Program-made: the position numbers and the translations under genes
From: Hesseltinella vesiculosa
Lineage: Eukaryota; Mucoromycota; Mucoromycetes; Mucorales; Cunninghamellaceae
Length of the DNA stretch: 64,000 bases
NCBI GenBank assembly: GCA_002104935.1
Contig: MCGT01000027.1
Span: 310,001-374,000 of the forward strand
Direction: 5' to 3'
Shown here: in pieces, positions 10,251-22,988 of the stretch
Numbering within the stretch: position 1 is the stretch's first letter
Layout: every line of letters starts with the position of its first letter
Notes under the pieces: model-generated
The model's input: only the letters and a program-made list of their open reading frames with translations
The model's database searches: none
Told to the model about the DNA's origin: nothing

Positions 10251-11283
10251 ATCGCATCGCTTAGCCACCGCAAGGAAGAGCTAGGAGGTTTATCAAACTG
10301 GCGCGAAGAAGGGTTGCACACACTTGGAAGACCCGTCAGAAATATTTATTCACCGCTCAAAGAACTACCTGGCATCCGCGTTTATTTTGCTTCCTGATGA
10401 AGGTGGCGTCAGTTAAGACGTCCAAAACTGAAAATGCACTTCATGTGTCTTTCCACCCCATGTAACTTTGGTGCCTGGGGATGGCCAGAAGCACCTCGTC
10501 TATATTTATTTCATCACAGCGCTTTTGTTCTAATTGGAGCCACGTGGAAATTTGCATAGATACAAGTTCTTATGGAACGTTTTGAAACCGGCAAACTCAG
10601 GCCGATGGGTGATGATGGCCCAGCCAACAAGGGATTATTAGCTCAACATCTCTGACTCACCAGCCAAAAAAAGGATGAAAAGGATGCTGGCCAAAACCGT
10701 TTTCATAGCCCGACGCACCTGCAGCTATTAGAGTTTGGATCATGGCTACTGGCAGACGATGCGATATGGCCATGGCTGAAAAAGTAAAACTGTAGTCTAT
10801 TCAGGCAATAGCACCATCGTTGGCTATAGGTAGCCGACGAGCATGTAAGAGCTTTGTAGGACCTGGGCACAATCTTCAGATCAGCAGACGGGTGCATCTA
10901 CGCTACATAACCATGGCCAAAAATACATGCTTCCTAGGAATGACGACCATGAAATACCAACATTTACCTTGGCTGTAAGGAAGATGGAATGAGAGCAAGG
11001 CTCATGGAAGGACAAGCTATTATGTAACATGACACGGGGATGGTGGTATCATTTATTTCCCAAGATTGAAGCATACCCGAACATACATATACTCAATGGC
11101 TTGCAAGCAGTGATGATCATAGGCAAAAATCCCCTTTTTTGTCGTCTGCATGATTTTTCACCCTCGACCCTTTTTCATTTTGTGCAACCGCCACCCTAAA
11201 AAATGAAAGCTTTCGCTCTCCTCTTTTTGCTGTTCTTTTTTCCTTCCCAACTTTTTTTTTTTTTTTTTCGATATATGACAAAC
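10251..11283. other. Intergenic, gene-poor
   Basis: No supported gene. It lies between the inverted repeat and RGP1. A T run at 11250-11268 and a few short frames were seen, none with recognisable content. Confidence 0.5.
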
Positions 11284-14066
11284 ATGAGCGTCCTTGGTAA
11301 GTTCAATGGGAAAAAATAAGTAAAGATTACCCGTGAGAGAGACTGCTGATGATGCATGGAGCAGTAGAAGAGCAGGGAAGGGAAGGGCCAAAGAAGTGGG
11401 TGAAGGAGGAAGGGGATCTCATCACATTTGTTTTGTTATTGTGCTTTTTATCATTGTAGTGACAACGTCGTTCTCACAAGGAGCAGTGTTTTATGCGGGT
11501 GAGACAATGTCTTGTACCATCACATTTACAAACACGTTGCCGTCGCCTTCGAAATCACCAAGTAACTCGTCGTCATTAACAAGGCCGAAATCTCCTAGAG
11601 TTTCCGCCATCTATCAAGGTGCGACCACCAACGGTGCAGGCGCCCACAGCAGGTCGCCATCTAATTCATCCCTGTTGGATTCCGTCCAGGAATACTCCAA
11701 ATCCACAACCGAGCCATCCAAACCACCACAGCCAGCCGCGCCCTCATTTACATCGCTGGCGTCATCCACTCTTGCTTATTTCACTGGTTACGGCCAGTCG
11801 ACGCCCACGCCCCCATCTCCTGACGTGTCTCAGCCTCCACCTCGTGCCTACTCATCGCCTCCAGCATCAGAGATGCCCATCGCCAATGGGAATGACGACG
11901 CCCCATGGCATCACGGTAGTAAGTGAGAGAGAAAGAGAAACGGACGACGTCACGTGCAGCATTTCAACGTGCTTATGCCTTTTATATTTGACTGTTTAGA
12001 CGATGAACAGCTGTCGACGGGTGGGACAGCCTCCCAAGAAGAAATCCCCATTGAACTCGATTCATATGCCAGCCCACGAATGAGTTTTGACATGCTGCCT
12101 GAATTGCCGGCATCCTCCAGTCGACGCAGCTCCATCGATTCCACTACCTCTACCTCGTCCGCTCAGCCTTACGCCGCCGTGCAATACCGCCAGCAGCTTG
12201 CCCAATCACCCATGGCTCACCCAGCCAATGCACGACGCCTCTCCAGACTCCTCAAGTCACCCTCCACCCCGTCCTTGATGAAGAAACCCGAACACCTGCT
12301 TTGGGGATTTGCACAAGTCGTGGGCCAGTTTGTTGTCGATGCCAATCTGATCAATGCCAAGGAATTCGAGCCGGTGAAGCACCGGACCATGTACCAACCC
12401 CAAGGTGCTGGTTTTGGCGGAGGTGGTGGCATGACTACCAACAAGCACGATTCAAAGCTAGGTAGTTGCAAGGAAAAGGTGCCAGGCGCCTCCTCTAATC
12501 TTGTTCTTTTGTTACCCATAGATACCCGAACCACGCCTGTGTTTTCGACACCTCCCTCCATTTTATTTGTTGATTTGGATTTGGCCCCTGGCGAATCAAA
12601 GAAATGTAGGCCTAGCCACCACGGCTCACAAGCTACTTATAGACTGACCTTCATTTTTTTTTCCATGGCTAGTCACCTACAAATTGAAATTGCCAAACGA
12701 CCTCCCTCCTACGCATCGCGGCAAGACCATTCGATTCCAATATTATTTGGTCGTGGGCACCCAACGGGCTGGTGGCGCTGCATCTGCAAGACCGTCTGCC
12801 GGCCATATCGTGCAGCTTCGCTTCCGTGTATTGAATCATGTCTATGGTAAAAAGTCAACGAGGCCATTGGAGACAAGCAGAAGAGACTGGGCTCAAACTC
12901 TCCATTTTTTTTCTCTTAGAAAACGGCATTCGGCCGATCTATGATTTGATGAATCCCGTCGTCATGGTGAAAGACGAAGCCAGAGTGGACATTGTGCCTG
13001 ATAGAACGGGATGCCGAGGACCGCGTGGCAGTATCAGCTCCCTTGCCTCCTTGCCGACACCCCACACCAGCACACCAGAGGGCGTTCGAAGCGCCGAGTC
13101 ACAGAGCCAGCGAGAGCAGTTTCTGCTGTATGTCAACGATCTCCTTGAAAAGAGCCAGCAGGATCATGACATTCAAGAAATCACACGGCGCGAGAGTAAT
13201 GCTTACGATGAACAGCCCATGCTCTATGACGAAGACCAGGACGATGCCATGACAGAGCAAGCTTATCGGAAGACCTGTGCCCAGATCGTGTCTCGTATTG
13301 TCCACGCAAGTCGGAAAGGTATTTTTTTTAGAAAGAGCTAGAAAAGTGAAATGAATCCCTGACCCTTTTTTATTTTTTATTTCGTGCGCAGCCATGTATG
13401 ATCTTTGCAAGAGCAATCAACGTGTGGCCAAATTGCAGCTGACCAAGACGGACCATCGACTCGGCGAGCCTATTCAAGGCGTGTTGGACTTTAGTGAAGC
13501 CACACTGGCTACCTACAAGGTAACCCAGATCGGTTTTATTTCATCAGACAAGCGCTAAATATCATGTTTTGTCTTTTTCGGTGGTAGGTGTCGATCACGC
13601 TGGAAAGCCACGAAGTCATCGAGCCCAGCATATGCCTCCGACCCCAAGCCTACATCAACCGCGTGTCTAAAAAGTCGCACTCGGATTTCCATGCCTTTTG
13701 CCTTACCAATCGCCGTCTTGCCTTCTCCCTTCCGATCCCCACCACCTCCAGTCCCGATTTCCAAACCACTGGCGGTAAGTTTTATCTTCTTCATGTGGCA
13801 CTGACGTTGATGTGCTGATGGCTGGATCTTGTTTAGTGAAACTTCAATACTATCTCAAGTTTGAATTTGTGACAAGCAACAGCAATGATACCACGGCGCC
13901 TCCGTTTCTTTGCATCCAAAGAGATGACCGCCACCAGCACTACCAAAGTCAGGAGCACATCCCTGTCAGCACCTTTGATTGTCAAATCCCCGTCAAGGTT
14001 TATGGGTCTCCCAGTGGTGCTGATCGTACCATCTATGGTCAAATTCATACCTTTCCTGTATCATAG
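11284..14066 (+). CDS. RGP1: Rgp1-family protein, subunit of the Ric1-Rgp1 Rab6/Ypt6 exchange factor
   Basis: About nine exons. The first is 13 bases (ATGAGCGTCCTTG, 11284-11296) with a GTAAGT donor, and it splices to 11460 to give MSVLVTTSFSQGAVFYAGE. The GAVFYAGE block opens the arrestin-like fold of the Rgp1 family. A long Ser/Pro-rich insert follows (about 11540-12240), then WGFAQVVGQFVVD, FVDLDLAPGESKKFTYK, PPTHRGKTIRFQYYLVVGTQR, and a C-terminal half with RVAKLQLTKTDHRLGEPIQG and VSITLESHEVIEP. With Ric1, Rgp1 activates Ypt6/Rab6 for endosome-to-Golgi retrieval. Junctions checked include 12604 (GTAGGC), 13319 and 13773, all GT-AG. The stop lies 81 bases from the stop of the convergent lipase gene. 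Confidence 0.87.
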
Positions 14067-14147
14067 AATCCCGTTCGTGTATTTTTCCTCCCCCCCCTTT
14101 TTTTTTGTAGTTGTGTTTATTTTATATACATTTTTTAAAAAAAAAAA

Positions 14148-15956
14148 TCAAGTCCAACGTGCTTTTTCTTGCAGGGTGTTTAAAATCAGAGGGTAGGTGG
14201 TTTCCGTATTATCAAAGCCCCAGATGCAATCCATGTGCTCATAGCCAGGGATGCGTTCGACATGGGCTAGTTTGAGGGTTGGGAACGAGAACGAATAACG
14301 AGGTAAAGGTAGGTCGTCGATGGTTACAGCGTGGTAGTCATACCCTTCAAAGGAGCGGACGAAGGCAGCACCATCCACGAGATAATCGTCGGTGCCGTAA
14401 ACGACCACCAGCGGGATTGTCTTTTGTGCATACAACTTTTGTTCCTGGGCATCCACGTCCGTCGATCTATTTTTTATGAAGCGACACACGCCTTTTTGCC
14501 CCCATCCTAACATCCAATCTAGTAGCAGCCGGGTGCTCACCGGTCTTGGCTAGTTTATGAATGAAATAAACAAGAGGTCAACCTATAGAAGTTTCAGGCG
14601 AAGCTTCTTCCTACCGTGAATTGAAAATATTTGATTTTGCGCCGTTGGATCCAATGATGATCCCACCATTCAAACAGGTAGGAAAACATGCTGTAGGCTA
14701 GTACTTGCATGAGGTTAGCTGGTAGTAATTTTTGGGCAACGGTCATTATCCCAATGAAAGCTTTTCGGCCTACCAGAAAAAAAAAAGAATTTTCGAGGCG
14801 TGTCCACGGCTTTTTTTTTTTGTCAGACTCACCAAAAAGGATGCGAAATGGTTTTTCATCGAGCTGGATCAGCCATCGTAAAGGAAACCTGTGTGTCAGA
14901 TGACCTGCAACCACAGCCGGGGCCAAGGCAATAAAGCAGCTCATCTTGTCAGCTAATTCAGGCTGCTGGGAGAGAGCAATGAAGACTTGGGCGTTGCCTT
15001 GCGAATGACCAATGAGCGCCACCTATTTATTTTCTTGTTTCGTCAGCCTCGAGATCGGTATGCCACCTTTTTCGTTTACCCTGCTGTGGCCAGAAGTGGT
15101 CCGGATGTGGTCCAGCATAGCGGGTATATCATACAGGCCGAGCTCTTTCAGTCCCCAATCCCAATATTCGACTTGATCAGCTTCATATTGAAGGTGATGA
15201 AAGCCAGCCACTGCACGGTTGTTTCCTGTCCATACGTCGTAGCCTTGATCAACCAATACAAATGCCATAGACGACTCTTCATTCAACACAAAGGCTCCGG
15301 ATGCTTGGAACAACCCATGACACAGTAGAACAGGTGGTCCTGTTATTTTTTTCCCCCAGCAAAACACAAACACGGCGTAAATAAAAAAACTGGCCAATTG
15401 AGTTTTTTTTTTTTTTTTTTTTTTTGCCTTGTCCCATGGGCTTGTTTTTGGCTCCAAAGCGATACATTTTTAAAATATGACCATCTTTGGTAATGGCTTG
15501 GTGCGTGTGGCATTGGTAGCCCCAGCGCTGGGCGTAATAAGTGTCATCTTGGGTGATTTGTTCGCCAGGGTTGCGGTGTTCTTGCTGTAACCGTTCCTCG
15601 GTCCAAGCATCAGCTTCGTGCCGCAGATTGTGTCGACGCTTGGCTGTGTCAAACAGGGCAATGGTGGTGAAGACTGTGAGCACTGGAATGGTCAGGCAGA
15701 ACGACAGGGCCTGTAAGGACCGGTCGTGGATCGTTTCACGCCAGGACCGGGATGGCCGCTTCCGGTCGTGGTGAGGTGACTGCAGTAGGCTCGGGTCCAT
15801 GGCAATCGAGCACTCGTCATGGTTGTATCCGTTCAGTAAAGGCTCTGTTTGTGGGTCGTCTTGCGAAACCGAATCGGGTGACTGCGGGCATGTGTCTCTA
15901 TCTTCAGAGGTGACCAAGGCGCTCGGTTGTGTGTTTCTGTCATTGGTCAAGTGCAT
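14148..15956 (-). CDS. Sterol-ester/acid lipase-like alpha/beta hydrolase (Tgl1/Yeh type)
   Basis: Five exons on the minus strand. The N-terminus has about 75 polar residues and then one membrane helix (LQALSFCLTIPVLTVFTTIA). The AB-hydrolase lipase region follows: a short segment with YCHTHQ-like spacing, GPPVLLCHGLFQASGAF (oxyanion loop), VWTGNNRA, YWDWGLKELGLYDIPAML, and the nucleophile elbow GHSQG. The catalytic Asp is in VVYGTDDYLVD and the His in YEHMDCIWG. Together these match fungal steryl-ester hydrolases and acid lipases, which act on lipid droplets or at the plasma membrane. The first intron (15340-15427) seems to start with GC (CAAG then GCAAAA) and runs straight into an A21-type tract. 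No GT alternative restores the PPVLLCHG block without retaining a poly-lysine insert. Confidence 0.85.
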
Positions 15957-16182
15957 CCTCGGGCCAGTCTAAACAAAAATAGCAAAAAAAAAAAAAAAAA
16001 AGAAAACGAGGACACCCAAAAGCAAAAGAGAAAAGAAAGAAAAAAAAAAAAAGACGTCGTCGAAAGCAATCAGGAACCCAGCAAGGCTCATGTGATCTCG
16101 ACGGTGGACAGATGCTCCGAAAATGTTTGAGGACATCTTTTGGTTCTACAGAATTTTTTTTATTTTCCCAAATGCTGCATCG

Positions 16183-16766
16183 CTATTTCGACGTTGACGG
16201 TGTGCCGTTGGGTCGAGCTGGGAAATAGGCGTGTTAGTTTTGGGCTAGGAAAATTAAAAAAAGAGCCTTACTTTTGTAGACAGGCTGACGTTCATAGGCG
16301 TTGGGGCTGACCGACCGAGGGTCTTTCTTTTTCTTTCGGTGGCGGCAGTGGCGATGGTGATCATGCTGGCCATCGGCCTCATTGTGGCTGTCATTTTCAC
16401 TATCACTACTGCTGCTGCTGCTGCTGTCGGATTCGTCAGAGGATTCTCCTACTTGTTTTGGTTTGTGATAAATGCAACAAACTAGCCAAAATAAAAGGCG
16501 TGAGCCATGCACAGACTTAGGGGTGATTTACTTTTTGACTTTTTCTTTCCCATGTGTTCATTATCAATGACATTGCTGTCCCATCGGACGGCAGGTGGCC
16601 GTCTTGCTGACATATCGCCGCGAAGACGAAGAACGCCGATTTCACTGGGGTCTGGAGAAGGCGATGGCGAGTTTTCGACCGAGGATTCCTCGAGGGCCAA
16701 TGTTCGAGATCCATGAGATGGCGTGGCTGTTCTTTCCCTTGTCTGTGAGCCGGCCTGATATGCCAT
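16183..16766 (-). CDS. YPI1: Type 1 protein phosphatase inhibitor Ypi1 (inhibitor-3)
   Basis: Exons 16532-16766, 16272-16481 and 16183-16217 give 159 codons plus TAG, with correct phase at both junctions. The core [19 protein letters not shown], then KSKICCIYHKP and GESSDESD is the signature of Ypi1/PPP1R11: the KVxW-like PP1-docking motif (AVRW), the DNEH box and the Cys pair. Ypi1 binds Glc7/PP1 and, with Sds22, controls its nuclear localisation and activity. A run of seven serines is encoded by a CTG/GCT repeat at about 16407-16425. The tail is His/Lys-rich. The gene is 143 bases downstream of the small gene at 16910 on the same strand. Confidence 0.9.
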
Positions 16767-16909
16767 TATGCTGTTTATTTAATTGGTATGAAGTGAGATT
16801 GCACAGAAAGAGAAGGGGAGAATCAAAAGAAGAAAAAATTAAAAACGGCCGGATTTTTGAAACGCCTCCACTGTGGACGGTATTTTGAAAGGTTGAATTC
16901 GAGACAAGG

Positions 16910-17164
16910 TCATGGATGGGCTGATTCAGGAGATGACATGGGCAATTCTTCATCAACATCATAAGGCAAGGTGGGTGGTTGAGCTTGGGGAGCGACTGGT
17001 CCGGGAGGTGTAGCCTTGGTCGTCATTGGCGTGTCTTGCGACTTGGTAGGGTTGTCGTCAGCCCAAGGAGAATGTACTAAAGCGCCTTTGAATCGACTGG
17101 TGAAGATCATGGGTGCTGTTCCTTTATCAAAGTCATTGCGAATCTTTTCGATGCGCTGCTCCAT
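16910..17164 (-). CDS. Small hypothetical protein (84 residues)
   Basis: A single-exon frame from ATG at 17164 (MEQRIEKIRNDFDKG) to a stop at 16910. The first half, with APMIFTSRFKGALVHSPWAD, looks ordered and conserved in style. The second half is Pro/Thr-rich and ends in an acidic stretch (YDVDEELP). I do not recognise a family. An in-frame TTG upstream extends the frame, but the ATG sits in better context. It lies between YPI1 and the divergent PHD gene (202 bases from its ATG), so the two may share a promoter. An unseen 3' intron could extend it. Confidence 0.5.
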   Translation of the reverse strand: MEQRIEKIRNDFDKGTAPMIFTSRFKGALVHSPWADDNPTKSQDTPMTTKATPPGPVAPQAQPPTLPYDVDEELPMSSPESAHP

Positions 17165-17366
17165 GGTGTTTGGAAAGGAAACAAGAAAAAGGGCGCCGTT
17201 CCAAACCGAAAAAAAAGTGTGTTTCAAAAAAAAACATCCCTCTCTTTCCTTCCTACTTTTTCTTCCTTCTCTTTGCAGTCTTTGACAGTTTTATTAGCAT
17301 TACACTCATTATTACTTTTTAACCTCTTGCTTATTTGCCCTCTTTTTGTCCATTCTTTTGAGCGTC

Positions 17367-17553
17367 ATGGTAGAAAAAAAAAAGAAGAAAAAAACGCCAG
17401 CCAAACCAGTGAAAAAGACACAGCCTGCCAAGAAGAAGAAGGAAGATCCAGTATACTGTCTCTGTCGTAAAGGTTACGATGGCAAGGAGTTTATGATTGC
17501 TTGTGATCAATGTCAAGGCAAGTTCCCCCCAAAGAATTCACACACGCACACAC

Positions 17554-17590
<37 letters not shown>

Positions 17591-19797
17591 CGCCAACTCC
17601 ACCGAGGTCTCATATATTCTGCTTGTATAGAATGGTTCCATGGTCGATGCGTAGGCATTGCACCTAAATCAACTCAAAAACACTACTTTTGCGATACGTG
17701 TCAGGCAAAGAACCTCGCCTCTACTGAATCCACTAAAGCCAAAGGTATAAAAAAAACTTTTCTATTTTTTTTTTTATTTTTGAACTCGACTAAAAATATT
17801 TTTTGTTTGCTCCGTTATTGCTATTTATTTTGGGGGGTTTTAGGCAGTCGAAAGACGAAAAAGAAAAAAGGAACAGTTTCCGCAGTGACATCTTTACCCA
17901 CACCTGCTTCACCTCCTGTGCCCACCATCACTCTTGATGTCGACGATACCAAAGTGACCTTGATAGACGACGAAGACGAGGATCTGGATGATATTTGTCC
18001 TATCTGTGAATTTGAATGCACCTGCGGAACCACCGAACCTGTCAAAATCGATCCCACACCTTCCGCTCCCCCAACCCCTCCTCCTGCTGTGCAAGGTAGG
18101 GAAAAAAAAGGCGATAGGAAAAAAAAAAAAGGCTCAATTTTTTTTCGCTCTTCCAATAGTAAATGATGATACCCCCTTGTCGAACACCATCGAAGATGAC
18201 GAAGATGTCAACATTCTAGACGATGACGACGGCTTATTGATCGATCCTGTGGATTCAGATATAGAGCCTATTATTCGCCATGGTAGTTCGAGTGAATCTG
18301 ATGACGACGATGAAGACGACGACGACGACGATCGGCTGTCCTATCCTTCTAGTGCCGTTCTCTCTGAAGAAGAGGACGACGACGACATTGAGCTAGAAGA
18401 AGAACGGGCAATCATTGCCGACGTTTTGGAACAAGGTGATCTATCAATGTCTGAAGAAAGCGGCCTACATGAATACTATGTGGAAGAGGATGAGGACGAC
18501 GATGATAGTCTTCTGCTTGACGATGACGACGCCTTGGCCTACATCGAAGAGGACGATGATCTGATGGAGGAACCTGATGAGGACGATGACCATTACAACC
18601 AAATGCTCCACTCCGCCAACTGGGACACATCCTCGGATGAGGAAGACGAATACGACTACCAAGCCATGATCTTCCATGACCCTCCCGACAACAATGAACT
18701 CGATGAAGACATTGGTTTGCCCCTGTCGCAGTCCCTGTCGCTGGACGTGCTTGCAGCCACCCAGCCATCACATGATACCTTGTTCAACAGCATTGCCGAA
18801 GCCTTTGTACAAGTGCTGGCCCCCTTGGCAACCCATCCTGACGTATCTTTACTCGATGTCTCTGTCCCCAATACCATGAGTTCTGCACCTACCAGTCCAG
18901 TACATGACCATCATCGACAGCTACCCCTTCCCGACTTTGGCTTTTTACGTCGTCCGTCCTTGCCCAGTAATGCCGTCCTTGCCGCCCACCGAGACACTGA
19001 TCTGTCGCCCGACTCACTCCTGTCTTCTGTCATCTCCTCCGCCACCACACAACACGACGACCATTCCCCCAGTCCCTTATCAACAACCTCTAATGTTACT
19101 TCTGCTGCGGCAGCTGTTCCTCCGCTCCCCACCACCTCCTCCGCTCCTTCCAGCAGCGCTGCTTCCTCGTCTACCAGCGCAGCTTCCGCCACCGCACCTG
19201 TGGACCTAGCGTCGTTGCTGCCTCCCGACATCAAGATCCCCGAGCAACTGCTAGAGCTGATCAAGTCCTCTTTGGCAGCTCCTCCACCCACAGCGCCTAC
19301 CACCACCTCCTCGGCTCCCACCTCCCCGACATCTCCCACGTCACCGTTGTTCTCTTTGCCGCCTCCAGCACCGCTTATCCCGCCTATCAACACCCGTCCT
19401 GCTGCCTCCACCGGGCCATCTCCCTTGTCCAACCAAGTCTTCCCCACCAAACTCGATGTGCCCAAGAAACGATCTTCACTGGTAAGTATGGAAAATAGGT
19501 TTGCGAAAGTAAGAGTTCTCAACTCACCCTCCACTCCTTGCTCATTGTTAGACAACGGATACAGTATCGATCAAACGAAAACGTGATGATCAAGATGACA
19601 GTGATTTAGACGATCATGAAGATGTTCTGGTAGGCATGGACGATTTACTCGATACCTCTCAGTTGGCCACAAGAGACGATGAGACCGGTTTGGAGGTCGA
19701 CGACCGGTTCAGCCGTGATCTGTCCAGATGGGAGCGTGTACCCATCGGTGCCTTTCGCATGATGCGTGCAAAGAATCGCCTCTGGTTGAACCGTTGA
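17367..19797 (+). CDS. PHD-finger chromatin protein with acidic and Ser/Pro-rich regions
   Basis: Five exons with introns 17518-17630, about 17743-17843, about 18095-18158 and about 19482-19551. A lysine-rich start is followed by a complete PHD finger: YCLCRKGYDGKEFMIACDQCQ joined to EWFHGRCVGI and YFCDTC, with all Cys and His zinc ligands in order. Most PHD fingers of this kind read the histone H3 tail. A second Cys pair cluster follows (DDICPICEFECTCG). Then come about 200 residues rich in Asp/Glu, a Ser/Pro/Ala-rich region, a basic KRKR motif, and a short ordered C-terminus with RWERVPIGAFRMMRAKNRLW. It is probably a subunit of a histone-modifying or transcription complex; I cannot say which. 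Intron 1 needs a GC donor (CAAG then GCAAGT), because only that joins CDQCQ to EWFHGRC in frame; it is followed by a long A run. Confidence 0.82.
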
Positions 19798-20130
19798 TGC
19801 CTGCTTTCCTTTCTCGCTTTCTCCATTACCATTTTCCCCTATTGCATATCCATGATCTTCATTCACCATATTTTTTTTATTGTATTTTGCTCCCTTCCTC
19901 TCCACCTTGTGTATACTCTCTCTCTTTGAAAAAGTACTTTGTTTTATTTTGCTTTCTTCTAAAGTTAAATGAAAAATCTGTCCGCCCCCCCCCCCTGCTC
20001 GACGCGCCGACCTTTCCTCCGTTGTATCCTTTGCAAAACAAGCTGTCTTGCTTAACCGAGGCTCTTAATTCATTTTTTTTTTTTTTTTTACTACAATATG
20101 GGTGATATGTACAAAAGAGGGGAGATGTCA

Positions 20131-20511
20131 TTATTTTTCTTCTTGTTGTTCTTTCTTGGCCTTCATTGCCTTGATCCAGCGATCTTCTCGTTCGGATTTC
20201 ATTTTTTCCAATGCATCTCGTACTTCCTTGGAGGTGGTAGGAGGTTTCTACAAAAGCCCACATACAAAACGAAAAAGATGAGATGGCTGGTCAAAGAGGG
20301 TTCTTTGCAATCAACGTACATAGGTGGTGTTATAATCGGGCCAGAACTTGATCCCCTTGACATAGCTGTCATAAAACTGTGGGCCACCAAAGTATAACAT
20401 GACACCGACAGGGAAGAATACATACACACCAAACTATATAAAAGCGTCAGCTAACATCATTGTATGCATTGTATGTCTTACCTTGACAATTTCTAATTGG
20501 GGTCCTGCCAT
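20131..20511 (-). CDS. PET100: Cytochrome c oxidase assembly protein Pet100
   Basis: Exons 20482-20511, 20320-20433 and 20131-20247 give 86 codons plus TAA with GT-AG introns in phase 0. The protein begins MAGPQLEIVK and continues FGVYVFFPVGVMLYFGGPQFYD, the conserved single membrane helix of Pet100, then an amphipathic, charged C-terminus (SKEVRDALEKMKSEREDRW). Pet100 sits in the inner mitochondrial membrane and helps assemble complex IV. It is divergent from SNU66, whose ATG is 136 bases away. It is easily missed because the longest single frame is short and the plus-strand frames here are antisense. Confidence 0.9.
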
Positions 20512-20647
20512 TATTACAAAAAAAAAAAAAGTAAAGAAAGAGCAGAAAAAAAAGCCGCTTGCAACCAGGTATTTTTTTTTTCCAAGGCCTGTCGCAGTCT
20601 GAACAGCTCTTTTCCTCTCCACTCGACTTTTTTTTTTTTCTTTCGTT

Positions 20648-22988
20648 ATGGCTGAGGAAATCTCATTGGAAGAAACAAAGCAAGTCGATTCTCCATTCTC
20701 TTTTCGATGGTGCAGCACAAGAGACGTCTCTTACTAACGCAATTCTCCCATTTTCCCTGTTGATATTAGTGCCTTGCGTGCTAAATTAGGCCTGGCTCCG
20801 CTGGGTTGCGTTGGTGATGACGATGAAGAGATGGACGAACCCATCGATGAAGAACAACAAGCCTACGAAAACTTCCAAAAACTGAAGGAAGAACGTCAAA
20901 AGGAAGCCAATGCACAAGAAATCCGTGATCGTATAGAGAAGTAAGGCTGGATGGAGAGCTTAACTAACAGAGGGATGCAAACAATAACAAAGTCGCTCAC
21001 TGTCTACATTCTACACTCCTCCCTAGATCAAAGAACAGGCGTAAGCAATACGAAAAGCTTCAAGGCAAATCATTAGCCGACATGGAAGGCGAGGATGATG
21101 GCAGCGCCTTGGCCTGGATTCAACGATCGCGCCAGCAAGAAAAGGAACGAGCATCGCAAATCGCCAAAGCCCAAGCCAAATCAACCTCCACTAAACAGTA
21201 CAAATCCAGTGACCTCGAAGGCTTAAAGGTGGCCCACGATCTTGATGCCTTTGACGAAGGGCAAGAAACAATCCTCACCCTCAAGGATCGCGGGATTCTC
21301 GACGACGACGACGCCGATGAACTGACCAATGTCAACATGGAGGATCACGAACGACTGATGGAGAACCTGGAAAACAAAAAGAAGAAACCTGGCTACAACC
21401 CTTATGCAGACGATGAACAAAGCCTGGCTACCGGTCAACGCCCCGACATCCTTTCCCAGTATGACGAACGGACCAAAGGCGAAGGCTTTGTGCTCGGCAA
21501 ACAAGGCCTGGTCGCCCCCTCCGTTGCCGAAACTCGATTCAAACACCAAGCCGCTCACGGTCACCTGTCTGTCGCCGACAAGCTAAAGCAAGCCCAAACC
21601 CTCGATTACAACAAGCAGCAAGACATCAAGGATTATTATACCCAAGACGAACTGACCTTTAAGAAGCCAAAGAAGCTCAAGAAAAAGAAAAAGTTGCGCC
21701 AAAAGACCACGGCCGATGCTGACGACGCGCTACAGCCACCTGCCGATGACCCCACCCCGGCCGCCGCTGTCCCTTCCGCCGCTTCGAGAGCCCCCGCCCC
21801 CCGCCGGAAAAAAATGGTGCTGGACGACGCCAACTTTGTTGATGACGACGACCTCCAAGCAGCCCTTGCTGTCTCCCGCCGTGAAGCCAACCGCCAGAAA
21901 TCAAAGGCCATGAAACGCATGACACCCGAGGAGATTGCTCGTGCCATTGCCGACGAACGCCAGACCGACGAGGGTCCAGAAGCCGAGGAAGACAATGGCC
22001 TTGTGTTCTCTGAAACTACCGAATTCCTCAGCAACGTCGGCAAGACCCCAGCCTACATCCGCGAACGCCAAACCGCTGAAGCCACTCCCGACGAACCGCC
22101 TGCCTCATCCGAGCCTGCCTCCTCTCGACTGGAACATGTTGAAGAAGACCACCAAGAGCTTGACCAGGCCCCTGCCACTTCCACCACCCCTCCCATGCCC
22201 CCTGTCGAAGACACCTCCATGGAAGCCGTCATTGATGAACCTTTGGTCGGCCGCGGCCTGGCCGCCACTCTCTCACTGTTGGGTCAAAAGGGTAAGACAG
22301 CGAAAGAAAGAAACCAACGGACTCATTGGTTTTATTCATCGTGTAGGGCTGATCAAAAAGGCGACAAAAGAGCAAGAAGACCGTGATCGCTTGGTATCCC
22401 AACAATTGAAATGGCAGAACGAAGCTCGTCACCAGGAAGTGGCCATGGCGCGGCGTATCGAAGCCAAGAAGGAAGATCGTCCTCGGGACCGCGAGAGCCG
22501 CCGCCATTACGACCCTGAGTTGGAAAAGGAGCGCGATGAACGAGATCGCCTGCGTGAATTTGAAGAGCGCATGGCCAACTACAAGCCCGATGTCAAGCTG
22601 GAATATGTCGATGAACAAGGCAATGAGCTGAGCACCAAGGATGTAAGTTGGGGGAAGGACGTGAGAGACCAGGGCAGGTTTGACCTTTTTTTACTTTGCC
22701 CAGGCTTTCCGATTCATGTCGCATAAATTCCATGGCAAGACTTCTGGCAAGGGCAAGACCGAGAAGCGACTGAAGAAACTTGACGAACAACGAAAACTTA
22801 ACAACATGGCCAGCTCGGACACGCCTCTGAATCTGGCCGGTGCGCTTTTGGAGCGGCAGCAGCAAACCGGCAGTGCCCATGTTGTCCTGAGCGTGGGCAA
22901 CCGCGGCGTCATCTCGTCAGAGTCGGGTCTCGGTATTAAACGTTCTTCCGACGGCACTGCCTCGGAACGTCCCAACAAAAAACGTTAA
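20648..22988 (+). CDS. SNU66: U4/U6.U5 tri-snRNP protein Snu66 (SART1)
   Basis: Five exons: 20648-20679, 20770-about 20941, about 21028-22291, about 22348-22643, about 22705-22988. The start MAEEISLEETNALRAKLGLAPL is the conserved SART1 N-terminus. Later blocks include ALAWIQRSRQ, VAHDLDAF, ETILTLKDRGIL, YNPYADDE, KPGYNPY-type repeats, KLEYVDEQGNEL and the C-terminal AFRFMSHKFHGKTSGKGKTEKR. Snu66 joins the tri-snRNP and supports spliceosome activation. Intron 1 (20680-20769) begins GCAAGT, and only this placement yields the EETN-LR motif; reading from the GT three bases later meets a stop. The stop codon overlaps an AATAAA signal (22987-22992). Confidence 0.93.
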
